DNA of 64,000 nucleotides, taken from positions 310,001 through 374,000 of the forward strand of contig DISW01000023.1 in NCBI GenBank assembly GCA_002422605.1, given 5' to 3'. The notes beneath the pieces are model-generated. The model worked only from the letters and a program-made list of their open reading frames with translations, ran no database searches and had not been told where the DNA came from. Source of the stretch: Bacteriovoracaceae bacterium UBA6200. Its GTDB lineage: Bacteria > Bdellovibrionota > Bacteriovoracia > Bacteriovoracales > Bacteriovoracaceae. The translations under genes and the position numbers were made by a program. Numbering within the stretch: position 1 is the stretch's first letter; each line of letters starts with the position of its first letter. Below are positions 57,597 to 64,000 of this stretch, piece after piece.

Positions 57597-58691
57597 ATGT
57601 CACGACTGTTATTTCTTCTTATCCTATGTCATTCAACTTTATCTCTTGCCTTTGATTGGCAAGGACATCGCGGGGCCCGGGGTCTCTATCCTGAGAATAC
57701 CGTGGGGTCCATGATGGAAGCCCTGAAATATCCTGTAACCACATTGGAACTCGATGTGGTGGTCTCAAAAGATCTCAAGGTGGTTGTCAGTCATGAACCC
57801 TGGATGAATGAAGAGATCTGTCTTGATGCTCATGGAAATTCCTTTAAAGGGAAGAAATATAATCTCTATAAATTGACCTACAATGAAATTCTGAAATTTG
57901 ATTGCGGTTCTAAACCTTATCCGCGTTTTCCGGAGCAGGTGAAAGTTAATGTGGGTAAACCTCTTTTAAGCACTCTTCTCGATGTAAGTGAAGCCCAACT
58001 TAGGAAACTTAATCGCAAAGAAGTAGTTTATAACATTGAGATTAAATCTGACCCTAAGAACGAGAAGCTTGGTTTTCAACCAGCTGTAGAAAAATTCACT
58101 GACCTGGTGATTGGTACAATTATAGAAAAGCTTCCATCGAGCAGGTTTATTATTCAAAGTTTTGACTGGAGAGTTCTTCAGTATATTCATAAGAAATATC
58201 CTGATGTTCGCCTCAGCGCTTTAACCGGCGATGACATTAAAGTTGAAGAAGATCTGAAACGCCTGGGCTTCATCCCTTACGTTTATTCACCTTATTATAA
58301 AAAACTCACTCCTGAGATCGTGAATAAGCTTCACGAAAAGAAAACTAAAGTCATCCCCTGGACTGTGAATGAAGTGGAAGAAATGAAGGCCATCAAGAAA
58401 ATGGGAGTAGATGGAATCATCACTGATTATCCCAATCGCATTCATCTGGCCGAACAAAAAGAATGTCCAAAAGGGTTCAATTTCTTCGAAGGCAATTGTG
58501 TGGAAGTACCAACTCACGCCCTTCCATCAGAGACAAATCCCGGGTGGACCTGCAAACCAGGCCACGTTCAGAAAAGAGGCCGCTGTGTGAAAATGGTCCT
58601 TCCGGTCCATTCTCATCTCACTCCTGACGGAAAGAGCTGGAATTGCGATGAGGGCTATTCCCGGTATCGCGGCACCTGTAAAAAAGACTAA
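57597..58691 (+). CDS. Exported glycerophosphodiester phosphodiesterase with Cys-rich tail
   Basis: 364 residues. Signal peptide MSRLLFLLILCHSTLSLA. GDPD barrel: WQGHRGARGLYPENT (catalytic His/Arg), LELDVVVSKDLKVVVSHEP, EIKSDPKN and GVDGIITDYPNR. After about residue 285 come three short repeats with pattern C-x2-G-x6-G-x-C (CPKGFNFFEGNC, CKPGHVQKRGRC, CDEGYSRYRGTC). The tail is unusual for the family and may bind a surface. Releases glycerol 3-phosphate from deacylated phospholipids, expected in the periplasm or outside. Confidence 0.88.
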   Translation: MSRLLFLLILCHSTLSLAFDWQGHRGARGLYPENTVGSMMEALKYPVTTLELDVVVSKDLKVVVSHEPWMNEEICLDAHGNSFKGKKYNLYKLTYNEILKFDCGSKPYPRFPEQVKVNVGKPLLSTLLDVSEAQLRKLNRKEVVYNIEIKSDPKNEKLGFQPAVEKFTDLVIGTIIEKLPSSRFIIQSFDWRVLQYIHKKYPDVRLSALTGDDIKVEEDLKRLGFIPYVYSPYYKKLTPEIVNKLHEKKTKVIPWTVNEVEEMKAIKKMGVDGIITDYPNRIHLAEQKECPKGFNFFEGNCVEVPTHALPSETNPGWTCKPGHVQKRGRCVKMVLPVHSHLTPDGKSWNCDEGYSRYRGTCKKD

Positions 58692-58784
58692 CTCCCGCCC
58701 ATCTGTACATTGTCGATTTCATTGTACCCACGTTAACAGCACCTTAATTTAGGTCCTAACTTCCTGTAATTAATTCCTGTTCAG

Positions 58785-58813
58785 TTGTCTATTCTGGCCC
58801 GGCCGGGTATAAG
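58785..58813 (+). promoter_or_regulatory. Sigma-70-type promoter of the TGase-like gene
   Basis: TTGTCT (58785-58790), 17-base GC-rich spacer, TATAAG (58808-58813), 30 bases before the ATG, which has a normal AAAGGAAC ribosome site. Confidence 0.6.
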
Positions 58814-58843
58814 GCAGCCAATTAGTTTAACAAAGGAACAGAA

Positions 58844-60019
58844 ATGAATAAGCTTATTGTTTTGGCCTCATTGGCCTTAGTGGGGAACTCAGCGTTTGCT
58901 GCTAAATGGAACAGAAGTAATAACCCTGATTTTTTTAATGCTATTGCAAAAAAAGATATGACTAAGGCCTTTGCGGATTTGCCTTTAGTTGCCCGCTTAC
59001 AAGATGATCGATTTGGCTGGTCTGAATCATTCTGGCCGTCTCGTAAAGGCGGGATTGCTTTCCGTTGGAATCACCCGGATCCTCAGCCCTTTAAATTTCG
59101 TCTTCATACGAAAGAAGAAATTCTTGCGATGAATGAAACTGAATTAGGTCAGCTTTCTCCTGCTGAACTTTATGATCTTTCACAAGGTGATTATAACTAT
59201 ACCCTTACAAAAAAAACTCTCAGCATGTACAAGCCTACTGACCTTTGGTGGGAAGGAATTTGTGATGGCTGGGCAACAGCTGCCAACAACTATGCTGAAC
59301 CTAATAAAGTCGTCATCACTAATAAAGACGGTGTAAAAGTTCCTTTTGGAGCTTCAGATGTTAAAGCGCTGATAGCGATGCATGACACTTATAATTCAAA
59401 AGGACGTTACGTTCGGGTAGGTGACCGTTGTAATGCTCGTGGAAAGGTTCCAGGAGAAGGTATTGAGGGAGCTGACGTTGTGATTGCTCCACCACCGGCA
59501 AATCAGGCCAATAAGCCTGCTTGTGAAGATGTGAACGCAGGAACATTCCATATCGTTCTTGCAAGTATGATCGGTGTAAACTCTCAAGGTTTCGTTGCTG
59601 AAGTGGATAGATTCGCCGATGTCTGGAACCAACCGGTAGTAGGTTATGAATCAGAAATCGTAGGTGATGTTGCCGTTACTCCTAAAGAGTTAAGAAGCGG
59701 AATTGCCCGTAAAGTACAGCTTAAGACTGTTATGACTTATACTGAAGAGCTTGTGCCTTATAACCCTAAATATGAAGCTCAGGGATACCTTGGATTTATT
59801 TCGAAAGAACCAGTTACCGGAACTCCGGCCCAGTCTTTTGCGGTCAGAAACTATGAGTATATTCTTGAGCTTGATCAGACAGGAAATATCATCGGTGGAG
59901 TATGGGTCTCTGAAACTCGTCCGGATATGCTTTGGATGAAAGCAAAAGATCCTAAGTTTATGAATGGTAAAGTCCCTCTGGCAGGACTGAATGAAATCTA
60001 CACACCTGTTCAACACTAA
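58844..60019 (+). CDS. Exported transglutaminase-like protein, TGase elicitor type
   Basis: 391 residues. Signal peptide MNKLIVLASLALVGNSAFAA. DLWWEGICDGWATAANNYAE has the pattern W-W-E-G-x-C-x-G-W-A of the Phytophthora GP42 elicitor family, with Cys140 as nucleophile; His236 (NAGTFHIVLASM) and Asp255 or Asp259 (VDRFADVW) complete a likely triad. Transglutaminases crosslink or deamidate protein glutamines. A terminator follows. Activity not proven; the Cys pairs C196/C227 may form a disulfide. Confidence 0.8.
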   Translation: MNKLIVLASLALVGNSAFAAKWNRSNNPDFFNAIAKKDMTKAFADLPLVARLQDDRFGWSESFWPSRKGGIAFRWNHPDPQPFKFRLHTKEEILAMNETELGQLSPAELYDLSQGDYNYTLTKKTLSMYKPTDLWWEGICDGWATAANNYAEPNKVVITNKDGVKVPFGASDVKALIAMHDTYNSKGRYVRVGDRCNARGKVPGEGIEGADVVIAPPPANQANKPACEDVNAGTFHIVLASMIGVNSQGFVAEVDRFADVWNQPVVGYESEIVGDVAVTPKELRSGIARKVQLKTVMTYTEELVPYNPKYEAQGYLGFISKEPVTGTPAQSFAVRNYEYILELDQTGNIIGGVWVSETRPDMLWMKAKDPKFMNGKVPLAGLNEIYTPVQH

Positions 60020-60026
60020 TAAAAAT

Positions 60027-60058
60027 GAAGGCTCCTCTCGAGGGGCCTTCTTTTTATT
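60027..60058. terminator. Bidirectional rho-independent terminator
   Basis: GAAGGC-tCCTC-tc-GAGG-g-GCCTTC stem followed by TTTTTATT on plus and ATTTTTATT on minus, between convergent genes. Confidence 0.85.
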
Positions 60059-61364
60059 CAATTTTCCCTTTAATAAAAATCTTAATCGTTGTTCCTGCAC
60101 CAACTTCTGATTCGACTTCTATCTTCCCTCCATAAAGAGTGACGAAAGATTGCATGATTTGCATCCCAAATCCACTTCCCATTTCTCCAAGAGTCCCTGG
60201 ACGGGAAACTTTCTTATTGTAATCAAATAGATCATTAATCATGGAAGAAGGTATTCCAACTCCGTGGTCCTTAATCTGAAGCTGGTATAATCCACTCTCG
60301 GCTTCATATACCTGAATTTCAATCTCGCTATTGGGATGAGAGAATTTAATCGCATTGGACAGGATGTTTCCAAGCACTTGATTATTAAAACTAACGGAAT
60401 CGACTAATAAGTTTAGTCTTTCATGCTCTTTAAAATCATATGACAGCTGAATATTCTTTTTGAGAAGCTCCGGTGAGTAAAGTTTTGTGAGATAGGTAAT
60501 GGAAGAGTTCAAAGGGACGTATTTTAATTTGAAATCGGCTTTCCCTTTATTGGCGGCATAAATATTTCTGACATTTTGTGTGATCTCAAGCATTGATTGA
60601 GTGGAAGACTTAGCAATGATGAGACCTCGATTTGTATCGGCGTTTTCCATTGTTTTTTCTGCCATTGATAGACCAATTGATAATCTACTTAATGGATTCG
60701 CCAGATCATGGAAGAGAACCCGGAATAGTTCTTCAATCTTTTCACTCTGCTTTTTAAGGGTCATTTCAGTATGTTCCCTGAGGCTTCCATAGACCACGAC
60801 AATTGCCGAACTGAGGAAAATCCAGCCGAATACCAGCATGGCATGAGTCCAGAGTAATCCCATTTCTGAAATTAAATCAGGGAAGGGGTAATCAACCAGA
60901 TGGAGTATGAAATAGCAGAGGGAAATAAAAATGGTAATGAAAAACCATAAAATGCCGCCTCTGGGTCCCGCAACCAGTCCTCCTAAAACAGGAATGAGAC
61001 CGTACCAAATCAGGATGTGGCTCAAAAAGCCGCCTGTGTAGTAGGTGTAAGTCCCTTGATGAGTGACTCCAGCGAGAAGGGCAATATTTGTGATCAGAAA
61101 AGTATTGTTTGATACCCGGAAAAGAATCGGACTTAATAAGTGTATGAAGGAACAAATAAAACCAACTATCCATGGGATCGGTGAGCTAATAGTGAAGTAG
61201 GCGAGAAATCCATAACCCCACATTAAAAGACTGGTGGTTAAAGTCATGGCCAAAGAACTATGGATGTCACGAAGTTCTAAATCGTTTTCTTTAATCCGAT
61301 TTTCAGCTACCCAATTAAATAATTTAAAATACCAGGAAGGAATGAGGTTTTTGTTCAATTGCAT
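60054..61364 (-). CDS. Membrane sensor histidine kinase
   Basis: 436 residues. Six membrane helices (about 40-195) with no extracellular domain, then a HisKA helix with FHDLANPLSRLS (His219; Asn/Pro as in H-x-x-x-N/P) and an HATPase domain: NILSNAIKFSH (N box), KDHGVGIPS (G1), GSGFGMQIMQ (G2). No response regulator is adjacent, but two orphan receivers are in the window. It starts four bases after the arrestin-like gene, so it is coupled to it. Confidence 0.92.
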   Translation of the reverse strand: MQLNKNLIPSWYFKLFNWVAENRIKENDLELRDIHSSLAMTLTTSLLMWGYGFLAYFTISSPIPWIVGFICSFIHLLSPILFRVSNNTFLITNIALLAGVTHQGTYTYYTGGFLSHILIWYGLIPVLGGLVAGPRGGILWFFITIFISLCYFILHLVDYPFPDLISEMGLLWTHAMLVFGWIFLSSAIVVVYGSLREHTEMTLKKQSEKIEELFRVLFHDLANPLSRLSIGLSMAEKTMENADTNRGLIIAKSSTQSMLEITQNVRNIYAANKGKADFKLKYVPLNSSITYLTKLYSPELLKKNIQLSYDFKEHERLNLLVDSVSFNNQVLGNILSNAIKFSHPNSEIEIQVYEAESGLYQLQIKDHGVGIPSSMINDLFDYNKKVSRPGTLGEMGSGFGMQIMQSFVTLYGGKIEVESEVGAGTTIKIFIKGKIE

Positions 61365-61367
61365 CTC

Positions 61368-62114
61368 TTAAAATACACTTTTCATTTTTACTTCACCCAA
61401 GACACTTTCCAGAGCTTTTAGTAATTGGTCCTGGTTAATCATATTGCCGCCAAGAGAATATTCTTTTGGGGAGAGTTCTTTTTTAATGATGATACTTTCA
61501 TTGTTGATCTTGGTCGTAACTGATGCCGTATCAAGACGTTTGATTTGAAAATCAAAATTCATGATGAGCTTATCTTCCGGCATAGAGAAGGCGAGAACCA
61601 GGGATGTAATATTTGCCATTTCCCGCGATGTCGGTGGAAGAAGTTTGTACTCCACGCCTTTTTTTCCGGATTTTATCTCTTTAATTTTAAATCTTAAAAA
61701 AGTATCCAGAAGACCTGTGATCTGGGAGAAAAGTTGAGAGGGCGAAACATTCAATTGAAGTTGAGCCTCAATAAATTCTTTTCCGTAAGAAAGATAAAAG
61801 CTACTTTTTTTATCACTCACTCTTCCATCCTTTGGGATGGAAAAAGAAAAACGTAGTTCTCTTTGTTCTCCACTGTTGAGTTCATTCTGATCAAACTGTT
61901 GAAGGAATTCCGGCTTAATGGCTCCGGCGGTCCGGGTCTGGACTTTTTTGATGTCCGCATAAGCCAGACCTATTCCACAGTCCTCAAGTGAGACTGTTTC
62001 TGCACCATGATTTTTAACGGTGAGAATTCCTTTAAGAATATCTCCCTGAACCCAATTTTCTTTATCAGTTTCAACGTTCCACTCGAGGGGTTTATTGAAA
62101 AATGTTCCTTTCAT
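61368..62114 (-). CDS. Arrestin/Spo0M-like beta-sandwich protein
   Basis: 248 residues, cytosolic, all-beta. ETDKENWVQGDILKGILTVK with Y/W-x-x-G-D-x-x-x-G-x-(L/V)-x-(V/L) is the first-strand pattern of Spo0M/arrestin-like domains; the second half (VEYKLLPP, MNFDFQIKRLDTAS) gives a second sandwich. Only a tentative assignment. It precedes the histidine kinase by three bases and may belong to its pathway. GGACAGG is the ribosome site. Confidence 0.55.
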   Translation of the reverse strand: MKGTFFNKPLEWNVETDKENWVQGDILKGILTVKNHGAETVSLEDCGIGLAYADIKKVQTRTAGAIKPEFLQQFDQNELNSGEQRELRFSFSIPKDGRVSDKKSSFYLSYGKEFIEAQLQLNVSPSQLFSQITGLLDTFLRFKIKEIKSGKKGVEYKLLPPTSREMANITSLVLAFSMPEDKLIMNFDFQIKRLDTASVTTKINNESIIIKKELSPKEYSLGGNMINQDQLLKALESVLGEVKMKSVF

Positions 62115-62128
62115 AACCTGTCCAAATG

Positions 62129-62175
62129 AAAAAAGGGCCGGCCCGCTCCTGAATAAACAGGTTTTGGGCCAACCC
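62129..62175 (-). terminator. Rho-independent terminator after the S1 protease
   Basis: On minus: GGGTTGGCCC pairs with GGGCCGGCCC (ten pairs, two G-U); an inner CCTG/CAGG stem extends it, and TTTTTT follows. Confidence 0.82.
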
Positions 62176-62189
62176 TTAGAGATTAAAAA

Positions 62190-63044
62190 TTAACGAGGCA
62201 GTTCACAGCCTGGAAGATTTACGTCAATACGGAAATCAGGAGTGAGGCAAGAGTAAGTTTGGTAAGTCTGCTGACCGTAACGAACACCTTTTCTTACTGT
62301 GATCTGACCGGCCTCATCGATTTCACAAGGATTATTCATTGTGCAACGACGGCCACTTTCATTAGAAGTGTTATTAATGGCGACGACCCGTCTTTCTCCG
62401 CGAGCGATGATTGGTGAACCAGAAGTTCCACCAATAGTGTCACAGCCCTGAGTGTAGCGAACTGAATCAGTGAAGGTCCAAACATCTTCTTTCATTGCGA
62501 AAACGAATCCATCGATCTCGCACGAGTAACCACGATCCCAGTAGCCAGAAATAATATCAATCGAAATGCCAGTTAGTGGACGTACTGTATCTAAGAGAAA
62601 AGGACGAACTTTAGTTCTGTTCAAGATCTCATTGTATGTTTCATTGAGTTCATAATAGGCCATATCTGTATTTGTCATTGTGGCATAAAGAATCTTCGTA
62701 GCATTGATGTTATGAAGCTTCATTTTGCTGTCAAAAATTTTCATTTTTCGAGGAGCAGAACGATTTGTCCAAACTTCACCTGGTTTAAGGAAACCGCCGG
62801 GAGCACTGATACAGTGACCATTCGTCATAACGATCGCCTTACTGTGAACAGATTGACCATTGAAGGCCACGAGAGAGCCTGAACAGTTACTAAGTTTTAC
62901 AATTCCTTCGAAGTCGTATCCAGCAGCTTCCATTGATGGAAGTGACTTTAAATGAGATTTCTCAAGAGCGTTGAACGGGGCTTCAGGAAAGGCCCAAGTG
63001 ATAGAGCTTGCTAGAGCAAGGGCAAGTACAAAAAGTGTCTTCAA
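62190..63044 (-). CDS. Secreted trypsin-like serine protease (S1 family), TTG start
   Basis: 284 residues. Signal peptide MKTLFVLALALASSITWA. Catalytic triad: His77 in VMTNGHC, Asp127 in TNTDMAYYEL, Ser208 in GGTSGSPI. Eight cysteines in the mature part suggest disulfides. The start is TTG at 63044 with GAGGAGG seven bases upstream; that GGAGG can be hidden in an 8-bp hairpin with bases just upstream (63069-63076). Extracellular proteolysis expected, target unknown. Confidence 0.87.
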   Translation of the reverse strand: MKTLFVLALALASSITWAFPEAPFNALEKSHLKSLPSMEAAGYDFEGIVKLSNCSGSLVAFNGQSVHSKAIVMTNGHCISAPGGFLKPGEVWTNRSAPRKMKIFDSKMKLHNINATKILYATMTNTDMAYYELNETYNEILNRTKVRPFLLDTVRPLTGISIDIISGYWDRGYSCEIDGFVFAMKEDVWTFTDSVRYTQGCDTIGGTSGSPIIARGERRVVAINNTSNESGRRCTMNNPCEIDEAGQITVRKGVRYGQQTYQTYSCLTPDFRIDVNLPGCELPR

Positions 63045-63047
63045 AAT

Positions 63048-63076
63048 GATCCTCCTCGATTTTTGAAAGGAGGATC
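63048..63076 (-). promoter_or_regulatory. Hairpin sequestering the ribosome site of the S1 protease
   Basis: On minus: GATCCTCC (63076-63069) pairs perfectly with GGAGGATC (63055-63048), which contains the GGAGG used by the TTG start at 63044. A -10-like TATAAC directly upstream (63077-63082) would cut the hairpin off, so it forms only from an upstream start such as the TATAAT near 63110. Confidence 0.5.
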
Positions 63077-63132
63077 GTTATATCAAAGGCAGATACCCAC
63101 GTCCTTAGTTTGTAAGAATATTATAGATTATA

Positions 63133-63750
63133 TTAGGCCACCTTTAGCAGTGAGTTATTTTGTAGGATTTCTGAAATGATTGCCTCATACATGTGTTGAG
63201 TGAACTTGAGGTTATTCATAATCGCCAATTGCTGGTCTTCACTTAGTGAACTAATGGTTTTTAAAGCACCTTCAAGATGGACCGGGTCTTCACTCACATG
63301 GATTCGGGCAAAATGAACCCCTTTGTGATACTTCTGAACTTCTGTAAAGACTTCTTTACCCCAATGAACGGCAATGCCTTCCAAGAATAGGATGTATCCT
63401 AGTAGGGAAGTCCCTCCCTCAAATTGAATTCTGTAATATTGAGACTGATAAAAGGCTTCTGTAGCGTGGAGTGGCCTGAACTCGTTGATATTTCTATTCA
63501 TAAGTTGAAGGTCTTTCAATGCGATGGAATCATGGCGTGTTTCTTCGCCAAGATGCTTTTCAAAATGGTGACGTAGATCATCGTTTTTCAAGTAAGGAAG
63601 GGAGAATCCTAAAAGGGCAGTTGAATGTCGAACAAAAAAATAAGTTTGTGCCAGCCATTCCTGATAGACCTGAGGATTTCTAAAAGAATGGGGATGGCAA
63701 TTTTTCTTAAACTCTTCCATTGTTTTTAAAAATTCATCATTAATATTCAT
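63133..63750 (-). CDS. Haem-oxygenase-like / iron-containing redox protein
   Basis: 205 residues, all-helical, cytosolic. LGEETRHDSIALKDLQLM and the later HVSEDPVHLEGAL are the E...E-x-x-H-type metal ligands of haem-oxygenase-like diiron oxidases (HDO superfamily). FVRHSTALLGFSLPYL adds the first helix. Substrate unknown; relatives act on fatty acids or amino acids. GAAAGGAG before the ATG. It follows the truncated gene at the edge by 16 bases and may be co-transcribed. Confidence 0.8.
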   Translation of the reverse strand: MNINDEFLKTMEEFKKNCHPHSFRNPQVYQEWLAQTYFFVRHSTALLGFSLPYLKNDDLRHHFEKHLGEETRHDSIALKDLQLMNRNINEFRPLHATEAFYQSQYYRIQFEGGTSLLGYILFLEGIAVHWGKEVFTEVQKYHKGVHFARIHVSEDPVHLEGALKTISSLSEDQQLAIMNNLKFTQHMYEAIISEILQNNSLLKVA

Positions 63751-63766
63751 CTTGATCTCCTTTCTT

Positions 63767-64000
63767 TTAAGCAGCTTTTTTGATGTCTTGGGTATTAAGG
63801 GGAATCTCAGTACAGTGAAAATGCTGTTTCCAAAGCTTTTCGCACAAAGGTGCTAATTCTTTTTTAGCTACAAATTTTTCAAACCCCTCTTTGGTATAGG
63901 CCACCAGTTGAGCAGGAATCTCTTTTTCTCCTAAAACGAATTTGTGAATAGGATTCAAAATGATGGCCCCAATATCTTCTCCTGATGAATTCTGCATTCC
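63767..64000 (-). CDS. Truncated unknown gene at the right edge
   Basis: Only the C-terminal ~77 codons are inside the window; the frame stays open to base 64000 and the Met at 63997 need not be the start. Visible are AIILNPIHKFVLGEKEIPAQ and a helical, Lys/Cys-containing end (APLCEKLWKQHFHC). No family recognised. Probably the gene upstream of the haem-oxygenase-like gene in one operon. Confidence 0.55.
   Translation of the reverse strand, partial: GMQNSSGEDIGAIILNPIHKFVLGEKEIPAQLVAYTKEGFEKFVAKKELAPLCEKLWKQHFHCTEIPLNTQDIKKAA

Overview
The window is a moderately AT-rich, gene-dense piece of a Gram-negative bacterial chromosome. No rRNA, tRNA, phage, transposon or CRISPR array is visible. The gene content includes many secreted hydrolases and lipoproteins, short acidic secreted proteins, a polysaccharide deacetylase, an LD-carboxypeptidase, a ZnuD-type TonB receptor and a cyanide-insensitive-type cytochrome bd oxidase. 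This fits a predatory or host-interacting Bdellovibrionota, most likely Bacteriovoracales. That placement is inference from gene style and was not tested by a search.

Layout. 1-3.3 kb: the 3' end of pckA, a universal stress protein, a class II amidotransferase and a DNA-methylase-like methyltransferase. 3.4-6.1 kb: a DUF481 barrel and cassette 1, a secreted protein-glutaminase-like enzyme followed by an EF-hand-loop lipoprotein. 6.2-16.6 kb: a BON protein, polysaccharide deacetylase, cydAB, a large zinc-protease lipoprotein, small envelope proteins and an LMF-type membrane protein. 16.5-21.5 kb: mgsA, LOG, an LD-carboxypeptidase, and a zinc uptake pair (TonB receptor and Zur-like regulator) with a 7-1-7 operator candidate. 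21.5-31.3 kb: a 969-aa exported protein, an AidB-like dehydrogenase, an orphan lipoprotein, an exported metalloprotease, a TIP30-like SDR and cassette 2.

31.5-44.2 kb looks like a stress/envelope island. It holds an orphan receiver protein, a four-gene BON array with a sigma-54-like promoter, another EF-hand lipoprotein with its own sigma-54-like promoter, an exporter, a cyclophilin, small acidic secreted proteins, two CBS-pair proteins, two HExxH lipoproteins, a flavodoxin-type reductase, an SDR and a PNKP-type phosphatase. 44.3-44.6 kb holds two probable structured RNAs ahead of folE. 45.7-47.4 kb is a umuDC operon whose UmuD starts near the normal self-cleavage point and lacks both catalytic residues. 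47.5-58.7 kb is mostly housekeeping: receiver, ArsC-like protein, M32 peptidase, arfB, GIY-YIG protein, acyltransferase, YgiQ, two ABC-F ATPases and a GDPD with a Cys-rich tail. 58.8-64 kb: a TGase-elicitor-like exported protein, histidine kinase, arrestin-like protein, S1 protease, haem-oxygenase-like protein and a truncated gene at the edge.

Two themes cut across the window. The first is extracellular glutamine chemistry. Two near-identically built protein-glutaminase-like enzymes (C134-H175-D194 in both) each precede a paralogous EF-hand-loop lipoprotein, two more paralogous lipoproteins stand alone, and a transglutaminase-like protein lies at 58.8 kb. The second is expression signals. Most genes have strong GGAGG-type ribosome binding sites, but about a dozen lack one and instead carry a -10 hexamer six or seven bases before the start codon, which predicts leaderless mRNAs.
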